Below, in pieces: positions 26,701 to 33,651 of a DNA stretch of 64,000 nucleotides (positions are counted from its first letter, which is position 1; the number at the start of each line of letters is the position of its first letter). The position numbers were made by a program, and so were the translations under genes. Under the pieces are notes generated by a model. The model saw nothing but the letters and a program-made list of their open reading frames with translations, ran no database searches and had not been told where the DNA came from. Source of the DNA: Limnoperna fortunei (Eukaryota; Mollusca; Bivalvia; Mytilida; Modiolidae); NCBI GenBank assembly GCA_944474755.1, contig OX104115.1, positions 74,004,993 to 74,068,992 of the forward strand, written 5' to 3'.

Positions 26701-29700
26701 TTCCTAACCATATCCTTCCCTGCCTCTTGTCTTTCTGTGTTGACCTATGAACTCTTGATTCCTAACCATATCCTACCCTGCCTCTTGTCTTTCTGTGTTG
26801 ACCTATGAACTCTGATTTTTCCATATCAGTATATATTTGTGTGTGAGAAATTGTACTTTTCTGTAAATTCTGAAACTTTTATGTACATATATTAATTCAA
26901 TTGTGGAAAGAAATGCAAGTAAAATTATTTTGATTTAGGAAATACTTTATTAAAAACAATTTTGAAAGTTTGAAATGTAATCTCATATTATTACATACTG
27001 TTCCAGTTTGGCAATAATCAAAACATCGCAAAACTTTCAGAATTTACACTAAACGCTATATACTCAAAATAGAACATTTTGTTTCTAGGACAAAAATCAA
27101 TATTAATTATACCATTATGAGTCTTTGTGACATAAATTGTGACAGAGATCGCATTGCCTACTGGTCAGCGAGTAGTTCACGCCATCTTAATTATTTCAGC
27201 AAGTAGTAATTCTCACAAACTAAATTATTTTAAATCAAAAAACAAGTGTCGTCAAACAAACTTATTGTTTGAAAATTGTCATGGTAGTGTTCTTTTCACT
27301 GTGTAAAAAAATCTAACATACAAAAAAATGTTGTTTGTCCATTATGAGAATTGCTCGCTGACCACTAGTTGGTCAATATTTAGTTTATTCTTGGATCATG
27401 GTTTTGTTTTTTAATTGTATGTAATGATTTTAAAAGCTTGCAGATTTTTTATCTTCATTTCACTGTACTTTCATCAAGTATGCAAATTTTATACCTTAGG
27501 GCTTTTCCAGAAAAAAATGTACGGGGAGGGGAGGGTCAAAACTCAGCTAAAAAAATGTGTTACCACCACTAAAATTTTAATTATTTTAGAGGCACAACCT
27601 AGAAAATGTTTTTAATGGAAAGTACCCCACCTATAAAATAAAATTGATATATATATATTGATGTACAATAATAAAGTTACCCTTAAATTTATCTGAATAT
27701 TGTGATAGGCCGTTGGTATTGAACCAACAGCAAACGTCGTCAACACTCAATTCTTGAATGTTTGTTCTGCTATGTGAAAGCATTTTCAGAATACTTGGGC
27801 TTTTACAACATCTGGTTAATTAGAGAGCAGAGCAATAAAGAAAATCAGAAACCAGTCCCATTTGGAACATTCAGGCGTAAACCATTCAAAAAAGTTTATG
27901 ATGATCGGCTATTCCCCTTGCGGACATCACTGATAGCACCACGTTTGGCTAAATAGAAACAGAAAAACACTGACAACCACGATTATTTTAATAAGAACGT
28001 ACCTACACCCACCAAAATAGAAATTCCCTCACCCCCCCCTCCCCTCCCCTACCAAGGAAAAAAATAACCTGCGTTCCAACCCCCCCTGTACATTTTTTCC
28101 TGGAAAAGCCCTTAATTTACAACAGTTATATTTGATTTTATAAACATATATTTCCTGATATTCCAGCCATAGGTACAAGACAATTGTCTGTTGGTCAGTA
28201 CACAAACATTGTTGTGTTTTTTTATGTTCAATCTGTTACTGTCTAGTTTGTCTTTAAAAAAATGGCGCTCCTGGTCAAAGTGGGATTGCTTGCTGCTTTA
28301 GCGATTGTGACTTGCAAGCAAAAGTTGCTTACTGTTCTTGTCTAGACATTGGATTGTTTGTGCTCCATGTCACTTATAAAAAGCAGTAAATGCATATCAG
28401 TTTATAACCATTTTTTTCATTTGCCTGAAAATATTTTAAATAACGAGTACATAATTATACCACTTGAATAACACTTCAATTTTATTCTTGATTGTAACGA
28501 ATGCAAAATATTATCTTAATTCTAAGGATCCAGTTTCTTGTTTCTACCACTGTCAAACGGAGTAACATTCCTCTTCTTCATTTATAACATGTGGGCTGTA
28601 TTAATATTCCCCATGTCTGTTGAAATGGGGACTGTCGGTTGATTATTGATACTTTTTATAGCACTGTGTTATTACTCTAAGGTCACCTCATGGCCAATAG
28701 AGAACAGTGAATACAAAACAAGGAATATAGACCAAATAATACCCAATTATTGGAAATTGTTTACCATTACAAACAATGTTCTGCTAGCACAAATACAGTA
28801 TTGTTAACCCCTGCTCCCCATAGGTGATAAGGAGTATACTGTTTTCTGTCGTTGTGTTTCTTAGTTACCTTCACATTTTTCTCAGCGGTGATAAATAAAC
28901 ACGAGACGGAAATTTTGTCAGTAGCCATGTATGATGATGCCATTTTGTTGGATTTATTTTTATTTTTAGACTTCCTCAAGTCTTACTTCCTGTTTACCTA
29001 CTAGTTTTAGCCATTTGAAACCCTTTTCCTTCACATTTTTCTCATCAGTGATAAATGATACAATACTCAAATTTTGTTGTAGCTTTGTATGATCATGCCA
29101 TATTGTGGGATATATTTTCAGACCTCTCCAACTCTTTCTTCCTGTTTGTATATTGTTATAGAGTGGGGTTATTATCTGGGAGCATTATCTCTGGGTATGC
29201 AGGATCCTCCCCAGTGAAAACTGGGTGCCATGATATTGTTAAAAAAGTGCTGAAAATGAAACCTCAAACAGTTTGCGACCTAATTTTTATGATCGTGCAC
29301 ATGTATTACAAAGATTACATGTACTTCAAAATTTGCCAAGAGTCATTGGTTCCTTCTGAGAGAAATAAATTAGATAGCCACATCAAAGTATAGTGGAAAT
29401 CACAGCATGAATGTTCTGTTCATTATATGTATATTCATGTATTGGGAAACTCGTTATACAGCTTCTCTGTTCTGTGGTGCCCTGATGTATGTGACTATAA
29501 GACTGATTATCACACTGTTTGTAAGGTCGTAGAATGTTCTAATGTCAAGTCTTTATAATTATGCATAACATGCATTGCATGATCATAACTGAAGTACTTC
29601 TAATTGTTATAAAATTCTATTAATTTCCTGAAATATCGAACATTATTTAAACTTCTCTTGCACAGACTTTTTTTTTTTAATATTATTACATTTTTTTTTA

Positions 29701-32700
29701 TACAGAATGATTTTTTAATTGTATCCTTAATAAACTTACTATTTTTCAATGTCTTTTTTTAAAATATTTTCACCTTGTATTTCCTTATTTTATTTTAAAT
29801 TTGTTTGTATGTTTTGTTTTTTTAATAAGTTGTTTATATATTAAAGAAATAAAAAACTGGTATGCCATAATAATATTATCTTTACATTTATATGTTGGTA
29901 TTTTATTAGTTCATTTTATTGAGTTGCTAATAGTTACCATTGATATTTACAGCGATTTATCTTAGATTTTACTGTCAGTAAAATGGTATATAAATAAAAA
30001 AATTAACTTTGTATATAATAATTATTGCATCTCAGACATTTTTTAACACTCATAAATATTTTGACCAGATATTTTCTTGACTGTGGAGTATAGGTCTAAT
30101 CTGATTTTCCACAGGCTTATCATTGGAAATACGTCCATGTCTAGTTTTTAAAAAGTCATGATATGTAGTTTGAAAAAATGGTACTTATTCAACTTGAAAA
30201 AAATCTGAAAAATTATCTTCACTTGTTGGAATATTACATGTATTTCAAAATGTCTGTCATTTTTATTGTTAACAAATTATATGGTTGTATTTTAGGAGAA
30301 GACTGGCCAGGATTTGATGTACCAGCAGTGAGAAGTGAAAGTCTCTGGGACTCGGAATACAATCCTGTTGGAAACAACAGATGGCCTAGTCCTGACACGT
30401 CACCTACTGCAGGGGTAACTCTTCTGTTTATTTTTTCTGTTTTACCCTTGTCCATCTGCCCGTTTGTTCGTTCGTTGGTCCCTCCATAACAGAAATTTTT
30501 GTTACAGTTTTCTAAACAATTATAGAATGTAGAAGCCTGATATTTTGCGTATTGGTTTATCCTATAGTACCATATGGTGTATAGCAATTTTATGCTCCTT
30601 GGTCATTTACTTCCTGTTTACAGAATACATTTTGTGAAAGCGTGGGGTATCACTAGTGCGCATTAGCTCACAGATTTAACTTGTTAGGTTATGTGAGTGT
30701 TTGTTTACTCACAGAAGTCTGCAGGCTAAGAGGGTCTATCCTATAGTGAGTGTTTGTTTACTCACAGAAGTCTGCAGGCTAAGAGGGTCTATCCTATATC
30801 CAACTCTTAATCAACTTACGCTTTATTGGGTTATTCGCTTTATTGGGTTGAATTTTTCTGCACCAAACCATTTCCCATTCCAACAATGTTAAATTTTTCA
30901 CTTATTTGCATTGCTTTTTACAACGATTTCGCTTTATTGACTTGCCAAAATTCAGGAAAAAAAAATTTGTGTGTTTGTTTTTGTTTTACGCCGCCATATT
31001 GTTTACCTACGTAATCACATGTATTGAGCCTTACCTGTTGATTCAAATTGATTGACAAGTGTTCCCACCTGTGATTGTTGTTGGCTTCTTAATTAAATGT
31101 GTTGATTCACTTTAATTGCCCCCAGGGTGTAGATAATTAGGACAAATCGAACGGTTTAACAGCTGGGTAGTTACAGTAATGAGATCGTAAACAGTTGTCC
31201 ATAAGGAGCCTCTCAATTCAATTTCATTCCTTCAATTTGAAGAGCTAAATAAGTTCGTACACTTTTACATCGATAATTTTGAATAAAAACAAAAAGAACT
31301 TCGGGCTTAAACATCTAACAATGTTTGAAAGGATAATACACCTGGAAATATTTAACAATGGACATGACACAAAAAAGGTACGAAACTGAACATGATAAGA
31401 AATATGTAAATGAGGTTGAGTCCATTTTCTATCAACACGTGGTTTTACAATTAAGTCTTCATTACGCAAAGAAACACAAACAAATAAAAAAACATGGAAA
31501 TGTTTATTTTTATTTAAAAATAACATAAAATAAATAACATACATAAATATAAATATGAAAAGACTTATTAAATGATATTTTAATAGGACTTGGTACTTGG
31601 TCATTTCAATTATATAATAATGTTGTGTTTAGCATTCACTATGCCAAAATAGTGGCCAGGGTTGAAGACATAGTGCACGACCCGAAGGGAAGTGCACTAT
31701 GTCTTCAACCCTGGCCACTATTTTGGCATAGTGAATGCTAAACACAACATTATCATAATTATTTTACTGACTGTCTTGACTAGGAAAATTATAACAAGAA
31801 GAAAAAAGGGCATTAATGGAACGTTGTGAAGTAAAGTATTCCTTTCCAAACCCGGGTGCCGTTTCATAAATTGATCGTTAGCTTAACGTGCACGTTATCC
31901 CATTTAAATTGCATGGGATAACGAGCACTGTAATTAGCGATCGCTTTATGAAACGGCACCCTGGACATTTTCAGGCTTTCATTGCCGCTTTGTTTTTTTT
32001 GCAGACGTTATACGTTGATCAGCTTCTTCCGTTGACTAGGATAAAAATACCTTATTTAAAGCGCAGCAGTGATCAATCAATGATTACAAGTTAAACCCGC
32101 CCATTCTCGTGAATTACAATCGATTGACGTCCAAATCAATAGTTTTCTTAAGCAGGTGGAAAAACTATGAGGGCATAGTGCACGGAGCAAAATTCGTTTA
32201 GAAATATATGTCAAAATAGTAAAATATTTCTATTAAAGGACATTCTGACAGAAAGTATAATAATCCACAATCAGTAGACATAGTTCATTTCCACTTCAAT
32301 GATCATTCAGCTAAATTTCTCGTCTTTCGCTTTAAAGGGTCGTCCGCTTTATTGGGTAATTTTCTCTGACAAATGTGTCATGCAAATAAGCGGAATCCAC
32401 TGTCAAATAATTTACTCTGTTTTATCATAGTTGGGACATTTTTCATCTTTTTTTGTCATTATTAAAAAAACGTTTGTTTTATTTTGGTGTGCACAATTTT
32501 GATGATTTCTCTAACTGTTGACACCTTGACTCTAAGATACACAATATGATGCATATCAGAAGTCTTTATCCTGCTGAGGATGCTCAATATTTAGGGCCTC
32601 TTTGGCTGTTGGTTAGGTAGTTTGTCTACTATTGATCACGTGGTCTGTCAAATCTTAAATTCAGATTTGAATCTCACTGCTGGCAGGGTGTACTGACTCC

Positions 32701-33651
32701 AAACTTAATTTACAAGTATTGTCAGTTTTCCTACCTCCCCCAAATAAAAAGTAGACACCATGATATAGCTGAATAATTGCTGAAAGTGGTGTTAAACATA
32801 TTCAAACAAATCAATTATTTAAAGTATTTCCCCCCCCCCTTCCCTTAAAGAGGGATCAATAAATGAGAACATTACCCAGAGGACAAACAGACCGATTTAA
32901 TGTGTCATTAAGTGAGTCAGTTGACATTGATTGCAGCTGAGGAATGGTTCCTATTAATGCGAAATTGGGGTTTTTTTTTTTAAAATGCTGGGTAAATTTA
33001 TCAGCTTGGAAGACATAATTCTGTGTTCTTTAATATGCCAATGAAAAAAACTACTAAGCCTTGTCAGAACATTGTGATTGCTTTTCATGAGTACAACATG
33101 TACACTTGTGTATTTATTCCAAACTTTTTATATTATATAATATTTTCATAACTGTCCCCTATTTTTGTTCAAAGTTTAAGTGTTTACTTGATTTGCTTCT
33201 GTTTGATTAGGCACCTTCCTTGTAGATATTTACCGGGTATTTAAAAAAAAAACAATTTATTGTTTGAACTGGCCTGTGTAATAGCTATTTTCTAGGTGCT
33301 TTGTACATGTACTTGTGAGTAATAATGCATTTTAATTGCATTTTTTTTTGTACATTATAGAACAGCCTATGGAGTACTCTGACAAACAGTGCAAACAGTG
33401 GCTGGAATTCTCTGGTGTCCTTGACCTCTAGCTGGGGGTCAGGTACCCCTGCTACTACTCTACCGGAGAGCAACAGAGTTTTCACTGAAACAGGAAGTGC
33501 CACTCCATCTCCAAATGTAACTGGACCACCGGAAGCTGTCGGTACCTTTAGTCCATTCAACACCATGTCCAACATTTGGGGTCCAAATGCTCCGATATCT
33601 TCCTCTGGATGGAACTTGCCTACCAACACAGAAGCAACAGATTCGAAGTAA
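401..33651 (+). CDS. TMEM131: TMEM131-family protein, C-terminal 18 coding exons (5' end outside window)
   Basis: Eighteen exons with GT-AG borders and matching phases: 401-518, 1704-1839, 4003-4112, 4997-5075, 6989-7161, 8126-8265, 10703-10898, 11903-12822, 13168-13301, 13649-13854, 16018-16127, 20722-20811, 22471-22683, 24289-24382, 25173-25264, 26401-26526, 30296-30414, 33361-33651. Joined they give 1114 residues. Residues 1-367 are the luminal PapD-like/Ig-like part, with family landmarks NNLT, VQGQG, CEGYGY, FTPDFT and LPRPNW. One membrane helix lies at about 368-390, followed by a long basic, Ser/Pro-rich cytosolic tail with spaced tryptophans at its end. Family knowledge: the luminal part binds procollagen and the C-terminus recruits TRAPPC8 of TRAPPIII, so the protein acts in ER-to-Golgi export. 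Human TMEM131 is near 1880 residues, so roughly 40% of the N-terminal side should lie left of position 1. Invertebrate copies may predate the TMEM131/TMEM131L split, so the symbol denotes the family. Confidence 0.93.
825..1405. mobile_element. Non-autonomous DNA transposon (MITE), CAGGCTTTCA termini
   Basis: Termini CAGGCTTTCA and TGAAAGCCTG are inverted and flanked by TAATTA on both sides (819-824 and 1406-1411). The interior is built of degenerate 'ccctaaa/cccttaa' motifs. No coding content is seen. The superfamily is not certain because the flanking hexamer is itself palindromic. Confidence 0.7.
1704..1839 (+). CDS. TMEM131: TMEM131-like exon 2
   Basis: The acceptor is ..tatttttcag and the donor gtaagt. 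It completes the split Thr codon and continues ANVTIEIDTSEVRGF, a luminal beta-rich segment with an HLRWP landmark. It ends in phase 0. Confidence 0.88.
2250..3672 (+). mobile_element. tRNA-headed SINE split by another repeat
   Basis: SINE body text (gagtcccactgaaggcaggg) runs to about 2320, and its continuation (tcctaccaaaggtctgag through the ggcattaaacaacattcaaa tail) resumes at about 3570. The intervening 2321-3569 is a separate repeat. The tRNA-like head is missing. Confidence 0.75.
2321..3569. mobile_element. 'tctcgcctacgac' dispersed repeat with internal 146-bp array
   Basis: It begins tctcgcctacgacgaaagtc and ends aggcgagac plus a ctgtgtccacactt tail, so the edges are short inverted repeats (GTCTCGCC/GGCGAGAC). 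Inside, about seven copies of a 146-bp unit start near 2501, 2647, 2793, 2939, 3085, 3231 and 3376. No ORF of note. Confidence 0.75.
3685..3940. repeat. 'tataccccc' dispersed repeat
   Basis: It starts tttttataccccccgcaaac and runs through a ctgtctgtctgtcc motif to gcaggggtatcgctttgtga. The same type of unit recurs at 5925, 24583 and 30437. Confidence 0.6.
4003..4112 (+). CDS. TMEM131: TMEM131-like exon 3
   Basis: The acceptor is ..ttttgtag and the donor gtcagt. It encodes VSDFIVDNPANVPVLIQILP. The 'DNPxxxPVxIQ' pattern is typical of the ASH/PapD-like modules of this family. It ends in phase 2. Confidence 0.9.
4442..4708. mobile_element. Possible small MITE
   Basis: Inverted ends GTTGGAAAC (4442-4450) and GTTTCCAAC (4700-4708) enclose 267 bp with weaker continuing complementarity. 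There is no clear target duplication and no coding. Confidence 0.4.
4997..5075 (+). CDS. TMEM131: TMEM131-like exon 4
   Basis: The acceptor is ..ttttttacag and the donor gtaagt. It encodes 26 residues after a split Arg codon, acidic in the middle (DMIETDDLDIF). Phase is kept on both sides. Confidence 0.85.
5076..6988. other. Intron, mostly unremarkable
   Basis: AT-rich sequence without splice-consistent coding segments. It holds one 'tataccccc' repeat at about 5925-6155, with the cttggtcatctacttcctgt signature. ORFs of 61-71 codons here show no domain and no exon-like borders. Confidence 0.6.
5925..6155. repeat. 'tataccccc' dispersed repeat
   Basis: It starts tttttatacccccacttcga and ends gcaggggtatcactag. 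It shares the mid-section cacagttttctcagcaact and the cttggtcat.tacttcctgtt end with the copy at 30437-30662. Confidence 0.65.
6989..7161 (+). CDS. TMEM131: TMEM131-like exon 5
   Basis: The acceptor is ..atttttag and the donor gtttgt. It encodes luminal residues about 148-205 of the window product, with TTVLQPGVKVKVRVGFQP, a PapD-like beta-strand pair matching the LKPGEKKSVKVKFTP region of vertebrate TMEM131. Confidence 0.9.
7263..7480. repeat. Short 'gggagataact' direct repeats
   Basis: The motif aacaagggagataactata recurs six or so times with irregular spacing. A 33-bp duplication (ccacttacctaaggtt.atattggactgcc) follows at 7528-7592. No coding. Confidence 0.7.
8126..8265 (+). CDS. TMEM131: TMEM131-like exon 6
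   Basis: The acceptor is ..tacttttcag and the donor gtaagt. It encodes NNLTIIDAIVVQGQGGRGE, the most recognisable luminal signature of the family (RNNLT..DA..VQGQG). It ends in phase 1. Confidence 0.94.
8532..8872. mobile_element. Second 'tctcgcctacgac' repeat, degraded
   Basis: It is like 2321-3569 but with a single internal unit: gttttgcctatgacaaaagt at the left and tgcaggcaagacatttttct at the right. More diverged, so probably older. Confidence 0.65.
9382..10549 (+). mobile_element. tRNA-derived SINE interrupted by a TA-flanked MITE
   Basis: The head gcctctgtggccgagtg resembles a tRNA-Leu/Ser A box, and a B-box-like ggttgtgggtt follows. The body (ctggatgccatcatata) breaks at 9570 and resumes at 10500 with tagctgaaaaattgctaaaa and the ..ttcaaacaaac tail. 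Confidence 0.85.
9571..10499. mobile_element. 929-bp MITE, TA target duplication
   Basis: Terminal inverted repeats of about 38 bp begin CTGTGAAA and end TTTCACAG, continuing as ttcgtggg.tatcaattttc inside. TA flanks both sides (9569-9570 and 10500-10501), and removing the element plus one TA restores the SINE. The TA duplication suggests Tc1/mariner-type mobilisation. Two ORFs of 82 and 61 codons inside are not recognised. Confidence 0.9.
10703..10898 (+). CDS. TMEM131: TMEM131-like exon 7
   Basis: The acceptor is ..cttgtttcag and the donor gtaagt. It encodes about 65 residues including NFTVRRSFTLKNTGELP and CEGYGYRVLDC, a conserved Cys-containing luminal module. It ends in phase 2 and splits the Ala codon before FTPDFT. 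Confidence 0.93.
10899..11902. other. Intron with (TTTA)n run
   Basis: A (TTTA)n microsatellite occupies about 11732-11765. A copper-coloured 'accttgacctcaaggttgg' inverted motif sits near 11519-11540. Otherwise nothing is recognised. Confidence 0.5.
11903..12822 (+). CDS. TMEM131: TMEM131-like exon 8 with the membrane helix
   Basis: This 920-nt exon is the largest. It opens with FTPDFT, then LPRPNW just before a hydrophobic helix encoded at about 12054-12122 (VMGFLLFCILVAAYFEA), then a basic cytosolic segment. The rest is Lys/Ser/Thr/Asn-rich and low complexity, as expected for the disordered tail. The open frame continues 36 nt past the donor, so the end was set at GAAG|GTATGA because 13168 restores frame. 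Confidence 0.93.
12054..12122 (+). other. TMEM131: Predicted transmembrane helix of TMEM131-like protein
   Basis: About 23 mostly hydrophobic residues follow the conserved LPRPNW and precede a basic stretch (RRKVK). The luminal side is upstream and the cytosolic side downstream, by family topology. Confidence 0.85.
13168..13301 (+). CDS. TMEM131: TMEM131-like exon 9
   Basis: The acceptor is ..gtttaaaag and the donor gtaggt. It encodes a Lys-rich start (GKSKKKQKNK), then EDDTSSTTTESSS, close in character to the DDDSSSTTTETS segment of vertebrate TMEM131. It ends in phase 0. Confidence 0.88.
13649..13854 (+). CDS. TMEM131: TMEM131-like exon 10
   Basis: The acceptor is ..ttgttttcag and the donor gtaggt. 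It encodes a proline/lysine run (EPPPQPPKPKKK), a six-Asp acidic tract and a basic end. It is part of the disordered cytosolic tail and ends in phase 2. Confidence 0.85.
14103..14216 (+). mobile_element. SINE 3' fragment
   Basis: It carries ggatttcctccccaatgaaa and the aacaccattcaaacaagcaa tail of the SINE family, with a G-run at 14177-14190. Confidence 0.6.
14477..14536. repeat. 60-bp inverted repeat, GAGGGCATT ends
   Basis: Two 29-bp arms, gagggcattatcacgccgtg... and its complement, pair with two mismatches around a 2-base centre. It would form a strong hairpin or cruciform. Confidence 0.9.
14775..14954. mobile_element. 180-bp foldback element
   Basis: Arms of about 85 bp are inverted copies with roughly ten mismatches: aatagttgcttatatagag at the left and its complement ctctatataagcaactatt at the right. 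The inner core shares the GAG.GCATT/AATGCCCTC ends with 14477-14536. No coding. The 79-codon ORF through it is a by-product. Confidence 0.85.
16018..16127 (+). CDS. TMEM131: TMEM131-like exon 11
   Basis: The acceptor is ..ttttgttacag and the donor gtaaga. It encodes TYELDYNPDAKLE, matching the position of the ELPYTPPLE landmark in vertebrate TMEM131, followed by a Lys-rich tail. It ends in phase 1. Confidence 0.85.
16270..17000. repeat. Diverged ~165-bp tandem repeat
   Basis: Four to five copies share gcaactcnacctacac, gaatggaatttgat, cacctgatatttaacatttt and ggaatgatattt.gggttt. Copies begin near 16306, 16474, 16653, 16813 and 16946. Confidence 0.8.
17026..17100 (+). mobile_element. SINE head fragment
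   Basis: gggtctgtgtagctgagtgg resembles the tRNA-like head of the SINE family, then diverges. It is truncated. Confidence 0.4.
17146..19345. repeat. 39/42-bp minisatellite interrupted by a MITE
   Basis: The main unit is 39 bp (agtgattaatgtactcatga + tgtgacacctcatggtaag). A 42-bp variant replaces acacctcatgg by atgttgcctctga. About 35 units follow the MITE, with one or two more before it. Minus-strand ORFs of 70-149 codons (HHEYISHSYHEVS repeats) come only from the 13-codon period. Confidence 0.95.
17222..17918. mobile_element. 697-bp MITE, TA target duplication
   Basis: The ends CTGTAAACCAA and TTGGTTTACAG are inverted and continue inside as ttcgcgg/ccgcgaa motifs. TA flanks both sides (17220-17221 and 17919-17920). 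The flanks join to a normal minisatellite unit, agagtaatta|ttgtactcatg. Confidence 0.9.
19346..20721. other. Intron, nothing recognised
   Basis: AT-rich DNA with a T-run and G-run (about 20508-20540). Short ORFs of 61-79 codons on both strands show no domain and no splice support. Confidence 0.5.
20722..20811 (+). CDS. TMEM131: TMEM131-like exon 12
   Basis: The acceptor is ..ttgtgtatag and the donor gttaga. It encodes SSSGSDREDALPAWDMPTH, like SSSEGEKD..PPEWD of vertebrate TMEM131. It is only 90 nt long and sits between two introns of 4.6 and 1.7 kb. Confidence 0.87.
20812..22470. other. Intron, nothing recognised
   Basis: AT-rich, no repeat with clear borders and no coding signal apart from the flanking exons. 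Confidence 0.5.
22471..22683 (+). CDS. TMEM131: TMEM131-like exon 13
   Basis: The acceptor is ..aacttttgcag and the donor gtaagg. It encodes the SSSYSSIVSNSSGE motif, equivalent to the SYSSIVNSSSSS stretch of the vertebrate tail. The open frame extends upstream of the acceptor, but phase and the cag favour 22471. Confidence 0.9.
22784..24030. repeat. 47-bp minisatellite beside a TMEM131 5' splice site
   Basis: About 26 units of ggcaccagtaaggttaatac + caagatttgcctccccttcc + ctacata, alternating with a ccaccagaaagaataaatac variant. The first unit has ggctccaggtaaggtta, nearly identical to the exon-intron junction at 22674-22691. The minus ORF at 23773-24045 is a by-product. Confidence 0.95.
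24289..24382 (+). CDS. TMEM131: TMEM131-like exon 14
   Basis: The acceptor is ..ttcttaacag and the donor gtaagt. It encodes about 31 residues with RSVWNNTPPTTPDP, one of the spaced Trp motifs of the tail. It ends in phase 2. Confidence 0.82.
24583..25100. repeat. Two adjacent dispersed repeats ('tatacccc' / 'tatgcccc')
   Basis: tttttataccccactcttaa with ctgtctgtctatccatccgt, ending agaaggggtatacttagcac at about 24850. Then ttttatgcccctgtgacgac starts at 24868 and ends with ctacttcctgtttgtgac near 25070. Confidence 0.6.
25173..25264 (+). CDS. TMEM131: TMEM131-like exon 15
   Basis: The acceptor is ..ttaatgttttag and the donor gtaaat. It encodes ESRPAHVPDIDPFIAQEAPF with no stop, entering at phase 2 and leaving at phase 1, in agreement with both neighbours. 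Confidence 0.82.
25465..25935. repeat. ~40-bp degenerate tandem repeat
   Basis: About 11 irregular units of cactaggcagggtttgaagt + taataggacc with many substitutions. Confidence 0.85.
26060..26312 (+). mobile_element. Near full-length tRNA-derived SINE
   Basis: Head gggtcctcagaggctgagtg (A box), B-box-like ggttgcaggttctagtc, body aataaaaactggacttgaca and tail aacaccattcaaagaaacaa. Confidence 0.85.
26401..26526 (+). CDS. TMEM131: TMEM131-like exon 16
   Basis: The acceptor is ..ttactgttacag and the donor gtattg. It encodes a Gln/Met-rich segment (QQQPTMTMMQRLQMDRRKK) that may form a short helix. It ends in phase 1. Confidence 0.83.
26701..26814. repeat. 58-bp tandem duplication
   Basis: ttcctaaccatatccttccc... 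is repeated once from 26759 with very few differences, so it is probably recent. Confidence 0.9.
27499..28111. mobile_element. 613-bp PIF/Harbinger-like MITE
   Basis: Inverted ends GGGCTTTTCCAG(a/g)AAAAAA and complement are flanked by TTA on both sides (27496-27498 and 28112-28114). GGGC ends with a 3-bp TWA target match PIF/Harbinger. An internal ORF of 64 codons (27762-27956) shows no transposase motif. Confidence 0.85.
28112..30295. other. Intron, mostly unremarkable
   Basis: It contains a SINE-like piece near 29189-29260 (cctccccagtgaaaactggg). Otherwise AT-rich with no coding signal. The 112-codon ORF at 29055-29393 overlaps this SINE piece and has no domain. Confidence 0.5.
30296..30414 (+). 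CDS. TMEM131: TMEM131-like exon 17, Trp motifs
   Basis: The acceptor is ..ttgtattttag and the donor gtaact. It encodes EDWPGFDVPAVRSESLWDSE and NRWPSPDTSP, matching LWES..DPSPSWP in vertebrate TMEM131. These tryptophan motifs belong to the C-terminal region known to recruit TRAPPC8. Confidence 0.92.
30437..30662. repeat. 'tataccccc' family repeat next to an exon
   Basis: It shares cagttttct.a.caa.ta, ttggtttatcctata and ctccttggtcatttacttcc with 5925-6155. It begins about 20 bases after the donor of TMEM131-like exon 17. Confidence 0.65.
30693..30797. repeat. 53-bp tandem duplication
   Basis: gtgagtgtttgtttactcac... is repeated from 30746 with no visible difference. Confidence 0.92.
31617..31753. 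repeat. Perfect 62-bp inverted repeat, 13-nt loop
   Basis: Arms 31617-31678 and 31692-31753 are exact reverse complements with the spacer gacccgaagggaa. It may be a foldback MITE; a related gggcatagtgcacgg motif occurs at 32172. Confidence 0.95.
31854..31961. mobile_element. 108-bp MITE
   Basis: Ends GGGTGCCGTTTCATAAA and TTTATGAAACGGCACCC are exact inverted copies of 17 bp, with further imperfect pairing inside (gttatcccat/atgggataac). Confidence 0.85.
32594..32812 (+). mobile_element. tRNA-derived SINE
   Basis: gggcctctttggctgttggt head, tctcactgctggcagggtgt body, and gctgaaagtggtgttaaac tail. Confidence 0.8.
33361..33651 (+). CDS. TMEM131: TMEM131-like terminal coding exon
   Basis: The acceptor is ..gtacattatag. 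It opens with NSLWSTLTNSANSGWNSL and continues with SSWGSG, NIWGPN and SGWNLP before TAA at 33649-33651. The repeated Trp-Ser/Asn-Gly motifs match the C-terminal end of TMEM131 proteins. The 125-codon antisense frame here is a shadow. Confidence 0.93.
   Translation, partial: NSLWSTLTNSANSGWNSLVSLTSSWGSGTPATTLPESNRVFTETGSATPSPNVTGPPEAVGTFSPFNTMSNIWGPNAPISSSGWNLPTNTEATDSK

Noticed and set aside
30234..30587. 117-codon minus-strand ORF
   Set aside because: Antisense to exon 17 and the adjacent dispersed repeat, with no independent support.
31245..31604. 119-codon minus-strand ORF, hydrophobic and Phe-rich
   Set aside because: AT-driven composition (Phe, Leu, Ile, Lys) with no domain or splice borders; it lies within a TMEM131-like intron beside a foldback element.
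30810..32405. A single large DNA transposon spanning 'gctttattggg' motifs
   Set aside because: Motifs near 30820-30850 and 32340-32400 are in the same orientation and no matching inverted ends were found, so the borders cannot be supported.
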